Assembly: GCF_000422865.1 (NCBI RefSeq)
Contig: NZ_AUGW01000015.1
Span: forward strand, 1 to 64,000
Reading direction: 5' to 3'
DNA: 64,000 nucleotides
DNA from: Oceanospirillum maris DSM 6286
GTDB taxonomy: Bacteria; Pseudomonadota; Gammaproteobacteria; Pseudomonadales; Halomonadaceae
Shown here: one piece after another, positions 7,873 through 16,634 of the stretch
Layout of the letters: each line of letters starts with the position of its first letter
Numbering within the stretch: the first letter of the stretch is position 1
Notes under the pieces: generated by a model
What the model saw: only the letters and a program-made list of their open reading frames with translations
What the model was told of the DNA's origin: nothing
Databases searched by the model: none
Made by a program: the position numbers and the translations under genes

Positions 7873-10491
7873 TTAAGACTTTAATAACAAGCTGATATAG
7901 GTTTCCCGCTCAACGCTAGCCTTAGGGTCGGGCTTACTGCACTGGTTTAGACGGGTTGCAAATCCTGACTCAGCAAACAAACGTCGCCATGCGTTTAGGC
8001 GCTGTTGGTTTAGATCGTTAATCGCCTGACGAGCTTTGTCTGCATCCGGTATTTCCTGCTGAAGCAGTACATTTTCTTCCGCTGCAGGGTACAGGCAATA
8101 GCTCATTCTTAGGTGGCTCTTGTCCTTTAAAATCAGCTCAATTTTAGAGGCATAATCTTTTTGTTGTTCGGTTAAGTCCGCTTGCAGGGGCGCAAATGAG
8201 ATCCGCTCCAGTGGAATCGTACCGCTTTGGGCCAGCTTTTTACCCAGATCACCGATACTCATCAAGGTGCCGTAGGGTTGAAGCATATATTTAAGATAGC
8301 TAACCGCACCTTTTTGACTGGCCGTTACGAGCAGCTCTTTAATAATCGCTTTTGTACCAACGGTTAGCTCTTCACCTTCTTTATCCAATTTAATTGAAAG
8401 CTCTACCTTTCCGTTAGAATCTTTTAAGACCGAGAACGCCATCGAAAGCGGGATATTCTGCTTAGACTGCTTGCCTTCTAGGCGTAATTCAGGATTAAAA
8501 AGGGTTAGCCCTATATCGCCTTTTAGGCGCTTAGGTTTTATCTCAAACTCAATATTATTGTTCATTGAGCCTTCCTCAAAAACCACCTCAGCATAATGCT
8601 GGCTGTACGGTGTAAGGTCAGGTAAAGCCAAACCTTTTTGATGGCCTTTAAGGTCTAGCTTAAGCGGTTCTAGCTGAAAACCACCGGCAAATTGCCAATG
8701 GCTTTGACCATTAAGCCAAAACTCCGTTTGCCATGGTTGACGCTGGGTCATCGGCCAGCGCAGCTGCTCAATATTAAACTCGTTTAGCTCAATACGGGTT
8801 AATGGTGGCTCCGGTAGATTCATATCTCGGAAGGCAATTTGGTGTTGCTTAACCGTTAAACGTTGCCCCGTTGCGATAAAGGTAGTGTTGGCAATAGTTG
8901 ATGAATCATTCTCCGCTATTGTCGGCTGTGGTGACGGTGCATCAGCGGCAGACGAGTCAACCTCTGTTGCTTGTTTTTCGCCAGGTGTTTTTGCCGCCAA
9001 TTGATAGCTTAGCTTACCACCAGAAACAAGGCTGTCTCCGGTAATTAGCTGCTGTTGATCACCCTGTTTAACAAAGGATAAGCCGCTAACAGCCGCCTGT
9101 TCGAGTTGATAGTTTAAATCAGGAAGTACCAAGCCAAGATCTTCCAGCTTAAAGCCATTAACCCGCAGTACAGCATTGTCCCCCAAAGTGCCGTCCTCCA
9201 CAGCGCTTTCTTGTGCTTTGTTATTATCCTGAACAGATACTAACGTCATATCCTGGTAGCCTAAATGATCTAACGAGAGCGTTATATTAGGCTTCTTCGG
9301 ATTAAGTGCGAGATTAAGCTTAATACCCGATAGCGCCAGCTTTTCAGACCCCAGAGCCTGCCCTTTACCTTCCGCTAAAATTGAAGCAAAAAACTGCTCA
9401 AGCGTTAAGGCTTCAAAGGCGGCCACTAGATTTGGCTCAGCGGCATTGGCAAGATTAAACGCGGTAATATGTAACGCTTGTACGCTAAGATCAAAGGCTG
9501 GGGTGTTCTCTTGGTTATTCTTTTCCAGCGACAATTCGTTAACACGAATCTCTTCCACCTCTAGCCCATAGGGCGCTTGCTGCCAACTTAATGCCGATAA
9601 CTGCACATTCCCTGTTACTTTAGCCCTTGGGTTAAACGGAGCATTTTTACGGGTTGAAACAGGTATCTGCACCTGTAACCTCAACTCACTAGCTAACCGA
9701 ACGGACAGAGGCTCTGGCAGTTGACTCAACCATGCCTGATTAAAGGTCATATTTTTCAGGTTAATATGCAGATCAAACTTAGGGGTTTTTGCCAAGGGCT
9801 TAGCCGTGCCATCAATTGAAAGCGTGCCGCCAGCGGTTGCTAAATCCAGCTTTAATGAGGTGTTTTGTTCGGTGCTGTACGTTGCCAACGGGCCAACAAG
9901 CAAGCGCTCTACTCTAATACTCGGCAACCCTTTTTGGTTGCTATTAAGGCGGATATTTTTTAACTGAAGAGAGTTCAAGCTAATGGCCGGTAGCGCTGGC
10001 GCGTTATCCTCGCTTTTAACACCGCTTGACAGAGATTCACTTGGCGTTGGCGTTTGACTGATATCGGCTTGATCACCCTCCACTAGCTTCTGCCATTCCG
10101 TTAGACTTAACCCTGCCACAGACCATTCTGGCGCAGTTGTTGACTGGCCTTTTTGACCGCTTTGCTGATAGCCAATAGCACCGTCTTCTAGCTGAATAAA
10201 AAGTTCTAGGGGCTGTCCAAAAAGAAAGCCCCATCCGGTGCGCACTTGCAATTTTTCTAAGCTTAATGCCTGTGGCCCTTCGCCAAGGTTTAAACCTTCA
10301 ATTTTAAGTGTCAGTGGGTTCCAAGCCAGCTCTAGGTGCTCAACTTTTGCTTTGTAAGGCTCGGCATAGTGATTAACAACAGGCGTAATCCACCCTGTAC
10401 TTAAAAACGAGACGACAAGCGCCACGGCACAGAGAGCAAGAGCCAACACAACAATAATAAATGCACGTAACCTGACAGTGATTGATTTCAT
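7873..10491 (-). CDS. DUF748 / AsmA-like envelope protein
   Basis: About 872 residues. One N-terminal transmembrane helix (about 8-30) anchors a large periplasmic part of beta-rich repeats. The opening region (YKAKVEHLELAWNPLTLKIEGLNL) and the C-terminal QADLTEQQKDYASKI resemble DUF748 proteins, relatives of the AsmA family. Related AsmA-like proteins bridge inner and outer membranes and help move phospholipids; that role is inferred here. The frame is open from a TTG at 10497, but the ATG at 10491 (MKSITVRLR) is the likelier start. Low-complexity linkers (PTPSESLSSG, AADAPSPQP) separate domains. It precedes the EF-hand lipoprotein gene on the same strand. Confidence 0.75.
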   Translation of the reverse strand: MKSITVRLRAFIIVVLALALCAVALVVSFLSTGWITPVVNHYAEPYKAKVEHLELAWNPLTLKIEGLNLGEGPQALSLEKLQVRTGWGFLFGQPLELFIQLEDGAIGYQQSGQKGQSTTAPEWSVAGLSLTEWQKLVEGDQADISQTPTPSESLSSGVKSEDNAPALPAISLNSLQLKNIRLNSNQKGLPSIRVERLLVGPLATYSTEQNTSLKLDLATAGGTLSIDGTAKPLAKTPKFDLHINLKNMTFNQAWLSQLPEPLSVRLASELRLQVQIPVSTRKNAPFNPRAKVTGNVQLSALSWQQAPYGLEVEEIRVNELSLEKNNQENTPAFDLSVQALHITAFNLANAAEPNLVAAFEALTLEQFFASILAEGKGQALGSEKLALSGIKLNLALNPKKPNITLSLDHLGYQDMTLVSVQDNNKAQESAVEDGTLGDNAVLRVNGFKLEDLGLVLPDLNYQLEQAAVSGLSFVKQGDQQQLITGDSLVSGGKLSYQLAAKTPGEKQATEVDSSAADAPSPQPTIAENDSSTIANTTFIATGQRLTVKQHQIAFRDMNLPEPPLTRIELNEFNIEQLRWPMTQRQPWQTEFWLNGQSHWQFAGGFQLEPLKLDLKGHQKGLALPDLTPYSQHYAEVVFEEGSMNNNIEFEIKPKRLKGDIGLTLFNPELRLEGKQSKQNIPLSMAFSVLKDSNGKVELSIKLDKEGEELTVGTKAIIKELLVTASQKGAVSYLKYMLQPYGTLMSIGDLGKKLAQSGTIPLERISFAPLQADLTEQQKDYASKIELILKDKSHLRMSYCLYPAAEENVLLQQEIPDADKARQAINDLNQQRLNAWRRLFAESGFATRLNQCSKPDPKASVERETYISLLLKS

Positions 10492-10548
10492 TTGCAAATA
10501 GGACTCATAGGAAATACTGATTAAAAAACTAACGTTTTATCGTCCATT

Positions 10549-10662
10549 TTAGGACTGATTAATCTTGAGCAATGCTTGAGTAACACCTTGTATATATTCC
10601 ACCTGTTCGGTCAGAGCCATTACATAAGGTTCAAAATCAAGCCCGGTTTTTGACGTATTCAT
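10549..10662 (-). CDS. possible 37-residue small protein
   Basis: ATG at 10662 to TAA at 10549, reading MNTSKTGLDFEPYVMALTEQ and ending in LLKINQS. Composition is protein-like (amphipathic helix with acidic residues) and it fills the gap between DUF748 and the DUF945 gene. The ribosome binding site is weak (GGAAG too far upstream), and I know no homologue. It could be a chance ORF. Confidence 0.3.
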   Translation of the reverse strand: MNTSKTGLDFEPYVMALTEQVEYIQGVTQALLKINQS

Positions 10663-10899
10663 ATCGGTATTCTTCCCATAATGACCAGATTCTGGTTTCC
10701 GTTATGCTCAGCCAATTGCTGATACCTACACACCTACGCTCGATTGGACGAGGGTATAAAGCATTTTTGGCTAAAAAGGCCTGAAATATTCACACTTCAG
10801 TGAACAGCGTCTATTATGGCCTCTAACGTTTTAGGGGCAAGCGTCACTTCGCTTAAATAATGCGGCTCCACCCACTCATATGAAAACAGGATTGTCGGA
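10663..10899. other. promoter region of the DUF945 gene
   Basis: 237 nt without an ORF. No clear palindrome or terminator was seen; it presumably holds divergent promoters for the small minus-strand ORF/DUF748 gene and the plus-strand DUF945 gene. Confidence 0.3.
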
Positions 10900-12189
10900 A
10901 TGAACAAACTAACCGCAGGGATTTTACTTGGTGTAGGTATTGCGGGCGTGGCTGCAGCTTATATGCCAGTTAAAGTGGGCGATACTGTTCAGCAGCAGGT
11001 TGAGCTGGCCGTGGCATCAGTCAATATGAAACAAAAAAGCGCAGGTATCGAGATTAACGTGCTCGATTACCAGAAAAATGCCTATAGCAGCTCTTTAATC
11101 ACTCGCTTTACATTTACCGACAACGCCCTAGAAAAGGCCGATGGTACTGCACCTTACTTTGATATTAAACATGATATTGCACATGGTTTTAGCAGTGCCA
11201 AGTTTACATCAGAAGTTGTCGTGACCGAAGAGATGAAAGAGAGCCTAAAAGAGCTTGATGGTAAAGTACCACTGCATTTTGACGGTCTCATCTCTGCCAG
11301 TAAATCCGTGGTTAATACCTACATTGAAGGCTTCACCTTAACACCTGACAGCGGCACCATTAAAGTTTATCCGGGTATTATTCGCCTGAACTATGATGTT
11401 GAAAAATCAGCCTATGATATTAATGGCATCTGGAATGGCGCAGAATTGGATGCTAGCGGTAACCAATTCACCGTAGGGGAGGCCAGTATTAAGGGCACCG
11501 GCCATCAACTAAGCGATTATATCTGGTCTTATAGCAACGATATCAATATCAGCGCCCTTGATTTAAACAGCGACAAAATAGTGCTTAGCTCTTCATCGCT
11601 AAATCTGAAAGATAAGTTCGACATTCAGGTCAATGCCGACACCCCAGACACTATTCACTATTCTGGCACTTGGTCTTTAAATAAGCTGCATATCGAGCAA
11701 TATGGCCGAACATTATATGATTTCCAACCCAGCGGTTTTTCTTACACCCTGACAGGCCCGACCGTTGAGCAAACCGAAGCCCTGATGCAAGTGGCTGAGA
11801 AGATGACACCGGAACAGATGTCACAGGAGGATGCTAAAAGAATCCTGCCGGTATTAGCGGATGTTGTTAACGCTGCCGAATTTAGCCTGCATGATGTTAA
11901 CGTGGTTACCGAAGAAGGCCGTATCAATGGTGATCTTAAGGTAAATTTAGAAACCAGTCAGCAAGAGCTGATCAAAGCCATGAGCTTTCCACCTATTCTG
12001 GCAAACTATGTCCAACTAGAGAGTAACGCTAGCATCAGTAAATCACTCTTTGACTCCATGCCTGTATTTAATATGATGGCAAACCAACTCAACAAAATGG
12101 GTGCATACAAAGAAGATGATGAAGATATGCTGATTCATACCCGTATGACGCAGGGACAGCTCATCATCAATGACGTTCCTGTGCAATAG
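10900..12189 (+). CDS. DUF945 (YdgA-like) family protein
   Basis: 429 residues. An N-terminal hydrophobic segment (MNKLTAGILLGVGIAGVAAAYMP) acts as an export signal or membrane anchor. The rest is a beta-rich repetitive domain (EINVLDYQKNAYSSSLITRF) as in the DUF945/YdgA family of inner-membrane-anchored periplasmic proteins. The C-terminal HTRMTQGQLIINDVPV is typical. The biochemical function of the family is not established. It is probably monocistronic, ending at a long hairpin terminator. Confidence 0.8.
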   Translation: MNKLTAGILLGVGIAGVAAAYMPVKVGDTVQQQVELAVASVNMKQKSAGIEINVLDYQKNAYSSSLITRFTFTDNALEKADGTAPYFDIKHDIAHGFSSAKFTSEVVVTEEMKESLKELDGKVPLHFDGLISASKSVVNTYIEGFTLTPDSGTIKVYPGIIRLNYDVEKSAYDINGIWNGAELDASGNQFTVGEASIKGTGHQLSDYIWSYSNDINISALDLNSDKIVLSSSSLNLKDKFDIQVNADTPDTIHYSGTWSLNKLHIEQYGRTLYDFQPSGFSYTLTGPTVEQTEALMQVAEKMTPEQMSQEDAKRILPVLADVVNAAEFSLHDVNVVTEEGRINGDLKVNLETSQQELIKAMSFPPILANYVQLESNASISKSLFDSMPVFNMMANQLNKMGAYKEDDEDMLIHTRMTQGQLIINDVPVQ

Positions 12190-12208
12190 ACCTTGCTTTA
12201 ATCGTTTA

Positions 12209-12245
12209 CAGACCGCTTAAACCTTATTCTAAGCGGTCTGTTTGC
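12209..12245 (+). terminator. hairpin terminator after the DUF945 gene
   Basis: Perfect 11-bp stem CAGACCGCTTA/TAAGCGGTCTG (12209-12219 with 12230-12240), 10-nt loop, followed by the short U-rich TTTGCTT. Confidence 0.7.
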
Positions 12246-12323
12246 TTCAGGTGGAATATTCCGTTCCGCCATTTTCTGTATTAGAATGCTTCGCCTCATT
12301 TATCGGACTGTAGCGAGTGTCTT

Positions 12324-12740
12324 ATGCGAACGCCTAATATCGACGACCTAAAAACGCCAGAGCTAGAAACCAATCAAACAAAGAATGGTTTTCTGTGTCT
12401 CGTTTCCCGTATGGTTATCGAAGAGCGCCTCCCCATTCGCTTTATGTACAAAACGGTGCCTGATCATTTAAATGATACAGGGTGGCGCATGTACAGTGGC
12501 TACGAATCCGAAGAATATCTGGCCGATGAACTTAACAATATGGTGCCCGCCCCTGTAGAAGCCATGTGTACGGCTGATCCTACGTTAACAGACCTTCTCG
12601 ATTACAATGCAGGTACGGTTTGGGAGCGCGTTCCAGGTGCAGATGAAGACGGCTGGGAGCGGGTCTATGACTACGTAATTCCATCACCAAATATTGACGT
12701 TGAGATCACCAATGATCCTGACGCATTCAACAATCTATAG
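12324..12740 (+). CDS. DUF2185 domain protein
   Basis: 138 residues, acidic, soluble. The segment [21 protein letters not shown] followed by [16 protein letters not shown] matches the DUF2185 pattern (GW...G.E), a family also found among immunity-type proteins of polymorphic toxin systems. No toxin gene is adjacent, so an immunity role is not supported here. It ends 11 nt before purC and is probably co-transcribed with it. Confidence 0.7.
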   Translation: MRTPNIDDLKTPELETNQTKNGFLCLVSRMVIEERLPIRFMYKTVPDHLNDTGWRMYSGYESEEYLADELNNMVPAPVEAMCTADPTLTDLLDYNAGTVWERVPGADEDGWERVYDYVIPSPNIDVEITNDPDAFNNL

Positions 12741-12751
12741 GACCCGCGGCC

Positions 12752-13891
12752 ATGAGCTCTGCTAATATCTCCTCCGTTGATAACACGCTTGCGGATCAAG
12801 TGCTGGCGGTCAACAACGATCTACCTATTCGCACAAACCAGCCCGTACACAGCGGCAAAGTCCGCTCGGTTTACTGGCTAACAGAAGAAGACAGTCGCCG
12901 TCTGATTCAAGAAAAAGGCTATAACGTTAAAGCCGATACGCCCCTGGCCATTATGGTGATCAGTGATCGTATTTCAGCATTTGATTGTATCTGGCATGGC
13001 GAAGGTGGTATGAAAGGCGTTCCCGGAAAAGGTGCGGCCTTGAACGCTATCTCCAATCACTGGTTTAAACTCTTCCGTGAAAACAGCTTGGCAGATAGCC
13101 ATATATTGGATATCCCCCATCCTTTTGTCTGGATTGTGCAAAAAGCTAAACCGGTAATGATCGAGGCGATCTGTCGCCAATATATCACCGGCTCCATGTG
13201 GCGCGCTTACAGCAAGGGTGAACGTCACTTCTGCGGTATTGAGCTGCCAGAAGGTCTAGAAAAAGACCAAAAGCTCCCTGAACTACTGATTACTCCTTCA
13301 ACCAAGGGCATTCTGAAAGGTATTCCAGAGGTACCAGAAGCGGATGACGTTAATATCACCCGTGAGAATATCCTTGATAACTTTGCCGCTTTTAATTTCC
13401 GTAACCGTGATGATATCGCCCAATACGAGACACTATTGAAAGAAGGCTTTGACGTAATCAGCACGGCCCTAGAAAAACTGGATCAAGTATTTGTCGATAC
13501 CAAGTTTGAGTTTGGTTACGTTAGCGATGCCGCTGGCAATGAAAAGCTGATCTATATGGATGAAGTGGGTACACCGGATTCGTCTCGTATCTGGGATGGC
13601 CCAGCGTATCGTAACGGCCAAGTAATTGAGAAATCAAAAGAAGGCTTCCGTCAGGTATTACTGAATCACTTCCCTGATCCCGATATTTTACTGAATAAAG
13701 AACGTATGCCAGAGCGTGATGCTTTGGCCCGTGATAATGCGCTGCCGGTTGACGTTTTAATGGACGTTTCTCGTACTTATATCGATATCGCCGAGAAAGT
13801 TACCGGAGAGAAACTGGTACTGTCAGACAATCCAAAGGCAGAGATTATTGAGATTCTACGAGACCAATACGGCCTGATTGACACAATCTAA
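12752..13891 (+). CDS. purC: phosphoribosylaminoimidazole-succinocarboxamide synthase (long form)
   Basis: 379 residues. Catalyses ATP-dependent joining of CAIR and aspartate to SAICAR in purine synthesis. Signature regions are [30 protein letters not shown] (nucleotide site), [12 protein letters not shown] and [12 protein letters not shown]. Length agrees with the long PurC form of Pseudomonas-type bacteria (about 367) rather than the 237-residue E. coli type. An AGGA lies 9 nt before the ATG. It follows the DUF2185 gene by 11 nt and ends at a strong terminator. Confidence 0.95.
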   Translation: MSSANISSVDNTLADQVLAVNNDLPIRTNQPVHSGKVRSVYWLTEEDSRRLIQEKGYNVKADTPLAIMVISDRISAFDCIWHGEGGMKGVPGKGAALNAISNHWFKLFRENSLADSHILDIPHPFVWIVQKAKPVMIEAICRQYITGSMWRAYSKGERHFCGIELPEGLEKDQKLPELLITPSTKGILKGIPEVPEADDVNITRENILDNFAAFNFRNRDDIAQYETLLKEGFDVISTALEKLDQVFVDTKFEFGYVSDAAGNEKLIYMDEVGTPDSSRIWDGPAYRNGQVIEKSKEGFRQVLLNHFPDPDILLNKERMPERDALARDNALPVDVLMDVSRTYIDIAEKVTGEKLVLSDNPKAEIIEILRDQYGLIDTI

Positions 13892-13912
13892 CTAAAAATA
13901 ATACGGTTAAAA

Positions 13913-13946
13913 AGAGGCTTTCCTTTCCCAGAAAGCCTCTTTTTTC
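13913..13946. terminator. bidirectional terminator after purC
   Basis: Perfect 10-bp stem AGAGGCTTTC/GAAAGCCTCT (13913-13922 with 13931-13940), 8-nt loop, then six T. It also faces the convergent minus-strand gene ending at 13965. Confidence 0.9.
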
Positions 13947-13964
13947 TCACCGTAGCGATCAAGG

Positions 13965-15215
13965 CTAAACCTTTAGATCGATCTGCTGCACCGAGCCGAT
14001 ACCACCTGATTCATTTAAAAATACACCTGACTCCCGTACATAGCCCTGTGTTTCATTATCCAGCGCTGTCTTGAGGGCGAAAGGCGTATTCTGAGATTTC
14101 AAGTAAATAGCACCAACATCTTTATCCAATAGAGCATATAGCTCACTTTGCCCATCGGCCCGTGGCACCCAGATTTTTAGCTGGCTAAAGATTTCATCAT
14201 TTTCATCGATAAAGCCATTGCCATCGTCATCATACTGCGCCAACTCCTCAAAGCCATCACCGGTTTTGGCACCGAACAACTCATTACCAGAATTAATAAG
14301 ACCATCCTGATTCAAGTCTAAGGCCAAATAACCGGAACCGGCTAACAGCTCAGGTAAGCGTTCATCTGTTCCGTCTGCGTCAAGGTCAAACTGGAAATGC
14401 AGCTTGTCGCTTAAACCGACGACCGAACGATCAAAGTTAATCACCAAAGGATCTTTTAGATTACCTTCGGTAATACTGACAAAGTCTTCGGATCTAAACT
14501 CTCGACTCATACCAATATCCAACGACAGATCAAGCGTCCGACCATCCTCCGTTGTCACCCGACCTTGGGCGGACATTCGAGTATGCTCCTCTTCATGGTA
14601 AACAGTCTTAGCCGTATAGGTGATTTGCTGACCGTTTCTAGGGCTATTAGCATTTTGAGCTCGATCAAAAGGGGATTTTGTCGCCTCCATCTGTTCGCCA
14701 AGCGCCCGTAACTTCTCGGCATCTTTGATATTGGTCGCACTTTGTTCATCATCGGTCATCGAGAAAATTAACCCAAACATCTGCTCCATAAGACGTATAA
14801 AAGTCAGCATCCGCAACTCTTCAATCGTCTCTGGCTCTAAGCTGTCATCATCGTCAATGGCCTCTGTTTTTAGAGACGAACTAGGATCAAAACGTGGCGT
14901 ACCAGTAAGCCCGTCCTGACCATTAGCGAGACTGGCTTGGCGATTAACAAGATTATTAGCCCCATTATTATTGCCTAACAGCTTGCTATGCTTGTTATAA
15001 ATTTCAAGGCCATCGTCCTCTGGGCCCGTATTGGAATAACCTACCGCACCATAATAACTTGAGGATGTTTGAGTGGCCTCATCCCTGCTCTTATAGTCGA
15101 CCGTTTTATCGACACCGTTAGTACGCGTCGTAACGTTCAGGCTTTCTTCCCGTGAGATATGTTGAAACGTCTCATGGGTAGAACTTAAATTAAACCGTCC
15201 TTGTTCTATTCTCAT
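13965..15215 (-). CDS. calcium-loop protein (EF-hand/VCBS-like), function unknown
   Basis: 416 residues from the ATG at 15215 (MRIEQGRFNL), which has AGGTG 5 nt upstream; the frame is open to 15245 but that start lacks such a site. No signal peptide. The N-terminal half is polar and disordered-looking, with a helical hydrophobic segment (LRMLTFIRLMEQMFGLIFSM). The C-terminal half has three acidic loops of EF-hand/dockerin type: DLDADGTDE, DLNQDGLINSGNE and DDDGNGFIDENDE. Similar proteins in marine gammaproteobacteria are usually labelled VCBS-repeat or hypothetical. Calcium binding is inferred from the loops; the cellular role is unknown. Confidence 0.65.
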   Translation of the reverse strand: MRIEQGRFNLSSTHETFQHISREESLNVTTRTNGVDKTVDYKSRDEATQTSSSYYGAVGYSNTGPEDDGLEIYNKHSKLLGNNNGANNLVNRQASLANGQDGLTGTPRFDPSSSLKTEAIDDDDSLEPETIEELRMLTFIRLMEQMFGLIFSMTDDEQSATNIKDAEKLRALGEQMEATKSPFDRAQNANSPRNGQQITYTAKTVYHEEEHTRMSAQGRVTTEDGRTLDLSLDIGMSREFRSEDFVSITEGNLKDPLVINFDRSVVGLSDKLHFQFDLDADGTDERLPELLAGSGYLALDLNQDGLINSGNELFGAKTGDGFEELAQYDDDGNGFIDENDEIFSQLKIWVPRADGQSELYALLDKDVGAIYLKSQNTPFALKTALDNETQGYVRESGVFLNESGGIGSVQQIDLKV

Positions 15216-15476
15216 ATCACACCTCAAATCTGGCCATATCGCCAAAGGTCAATAAATACAGATGCACCATTACGTCAGAATACTATCGGCAGGGTATGAT
15301 GTTTTATAAATGAATTTTCCTCATCTAAAGCCAAACCAGCAGTAAAACCAGACAAAAGAAGAGATAATCCTTACACCGCAGACTTGTGAATAGACCGATT
15401 TTAACCCATTAAATATTGCTTTAAACTCTCTGCAACCCTATTCAATGCGTTATCACATTAAACGAAAGGACTTTGT

Positions 15477-16217
15477 ATGTTTAAGAAAATTCTCGCCAGC
15501 GTCGGTATTGGTGGTGCCAAAGTTGATACTCTTCTCAACACTGAAATGCTTTGCCCAGGGGATATCTTTGAAGCCACTATCGTGATTAAGGGCGGTGGTA
15601 CGGAACAAGATATCTCTGGCTTAGATTTAGCCTTAATGACCCGTGTTAAAGTGGAACGGGACGACACAGAGATGGTTGTCAATAAAACCCTGTGCCAATG
15701 GCATATTTCTGATCAATTTACGTTACAGGCTGATGAGGTTCGAGAAATTCCTTTTAAAGGTCGGCTTCCGCTAGAAACACCTATTAGTGCGAATGGTGCC
15801 CGTAACAACCAAACCAAAGTATGGATTGCTACGGGCTTAAATATTGATATGGCCTTGGATGCAAGTGATAAAGACCCGGTGAATGTGATCGCAACCTCCA
15901 CCCAAAACAAGGTTCTACAGGGAATGGACGATTGTGGTTACAGCTTGGTAAAAGCCGACGTAGAAGATGGCATGGTAAGAGCCCAAAACTTTCAGTCCAG
16001 CCTAGGTTGCTATCAAGAACTTGAATACCGCCCTAACCGTTTCGCGCTATTTGGCTTAAATGAAGTTGAAGTCACCTTTGTACCAACAGAGCATCAAACT
16101 CATATTCTATTTGAGCTTGATCGTAATTTTGGTGGCGACAGCTATCGTAGCCTAAGCCTTAATAACGATGTCTCTCAAGACGACGTGACAAGCCAAATCA
16201 AAAATATTCTCGGCTAA
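15477..16217 (+). CDS. Spo0M-like (SpoOM family) protein
   Basis: 246 residues, soluble, arrestin-like beta fold. Diagnostic segments are MFKKILASVGIGGAKVDTLL, PGDIFEATIVIKGG and FTLQADEVREIPF, as in the sporulation-control Spo0M family, which is widespread in non-sporulating bacteria. Its function outside Bacillus is not established. A ribosome binding site AAAGGA precedes the ATG. Monocistronic, with a terminator 20 nt downstream. Confidence 0.85.
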   Translation: MFKKILASVGIGGAKVDTLLNTEMLCPGDIFEATIVIKGGGTEQDISGLDLALMTRVKVERDDTEMVVNKTLCQWHISDQFTLQADEVREIPFKGRLPLETPISANGARNNQTKVWIATGLNIDMALDASDKDPVNVIATSTQNKVLQGMDDCGYSLVKADVEDGMVRAQNFQSSLGCYQELEYRPNRFALFGLNEVEVTFVPTEHQTHILFELDRNFGGDSYRSLSLNNDVSQDDVTSQIKNILG

Positions 16218-16237
16218 ACCTCTTCAACAGAACTAGA

Positions 16238-16283
16238 AAAGCGCGCCTATTTTTAACCAAAAGGTTAGCAAGGCGCGCCTTTC
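16238..16283 (+). terminator. terminator after the Spo0M-like gene
   Basis: Stem AAAGCGCGCCT against AGGCGCGC(C)TTT with one bulged C. The loop itself carries AACC/GGTT and the run TTTTT. The 3' arm ends in TTTCT. Confidence 0.7.
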
Positions 16284-16634
16284 TACAGCCCAGTCGCCAG
16301 ACTGAGCATAAAGCCAAGCATTCAAACCAACGGCTGCAAACCGTATTAAACACTACAGAAAACACCCTAGAACAAAACCTAACGCTACATAATCTTACGA
16401 ATTCTTACATAAAGCCTATTTTTTCTTTTTTATGCTATGAAGAGCTAATACACTGTTGTTAAAATATCAACTCGTACCGTCAATATTCCATACAGTAAGA
16501 CAAAAAAATTTTAATTAGTGCGACATTTTATTAGTGCGACAAAGACCGTCATCATTTTTTGGCCGAGTTTATTTAAATAAACAGATGCTGCCTCAGCCGA
16601 TTAAACATAAGCGCTCTGTATTTTCAGGATTTAT
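16284..16634. other. AT-rich intergenic region with a 16-bp direct repeat
   Basis: No gene seen. TTAGTGCGAC occurs at 16515-16524 and 16531-16540, each after an ATTTTA-type stretch, giving an imperfect 16-17-bp tandem repeat about 100 nt before the HD-GYP gene. It could be a slippage product or a regulator site. Confidence 0.5.

Noticed and set aside
12324-12740. Immunity protein of a polymorphic toxin system
   Set aside because: Although DUF2185 includes immunity-type members, no toxin, Rhs or secretion gene is adjacent; the gene sits in front of purC.
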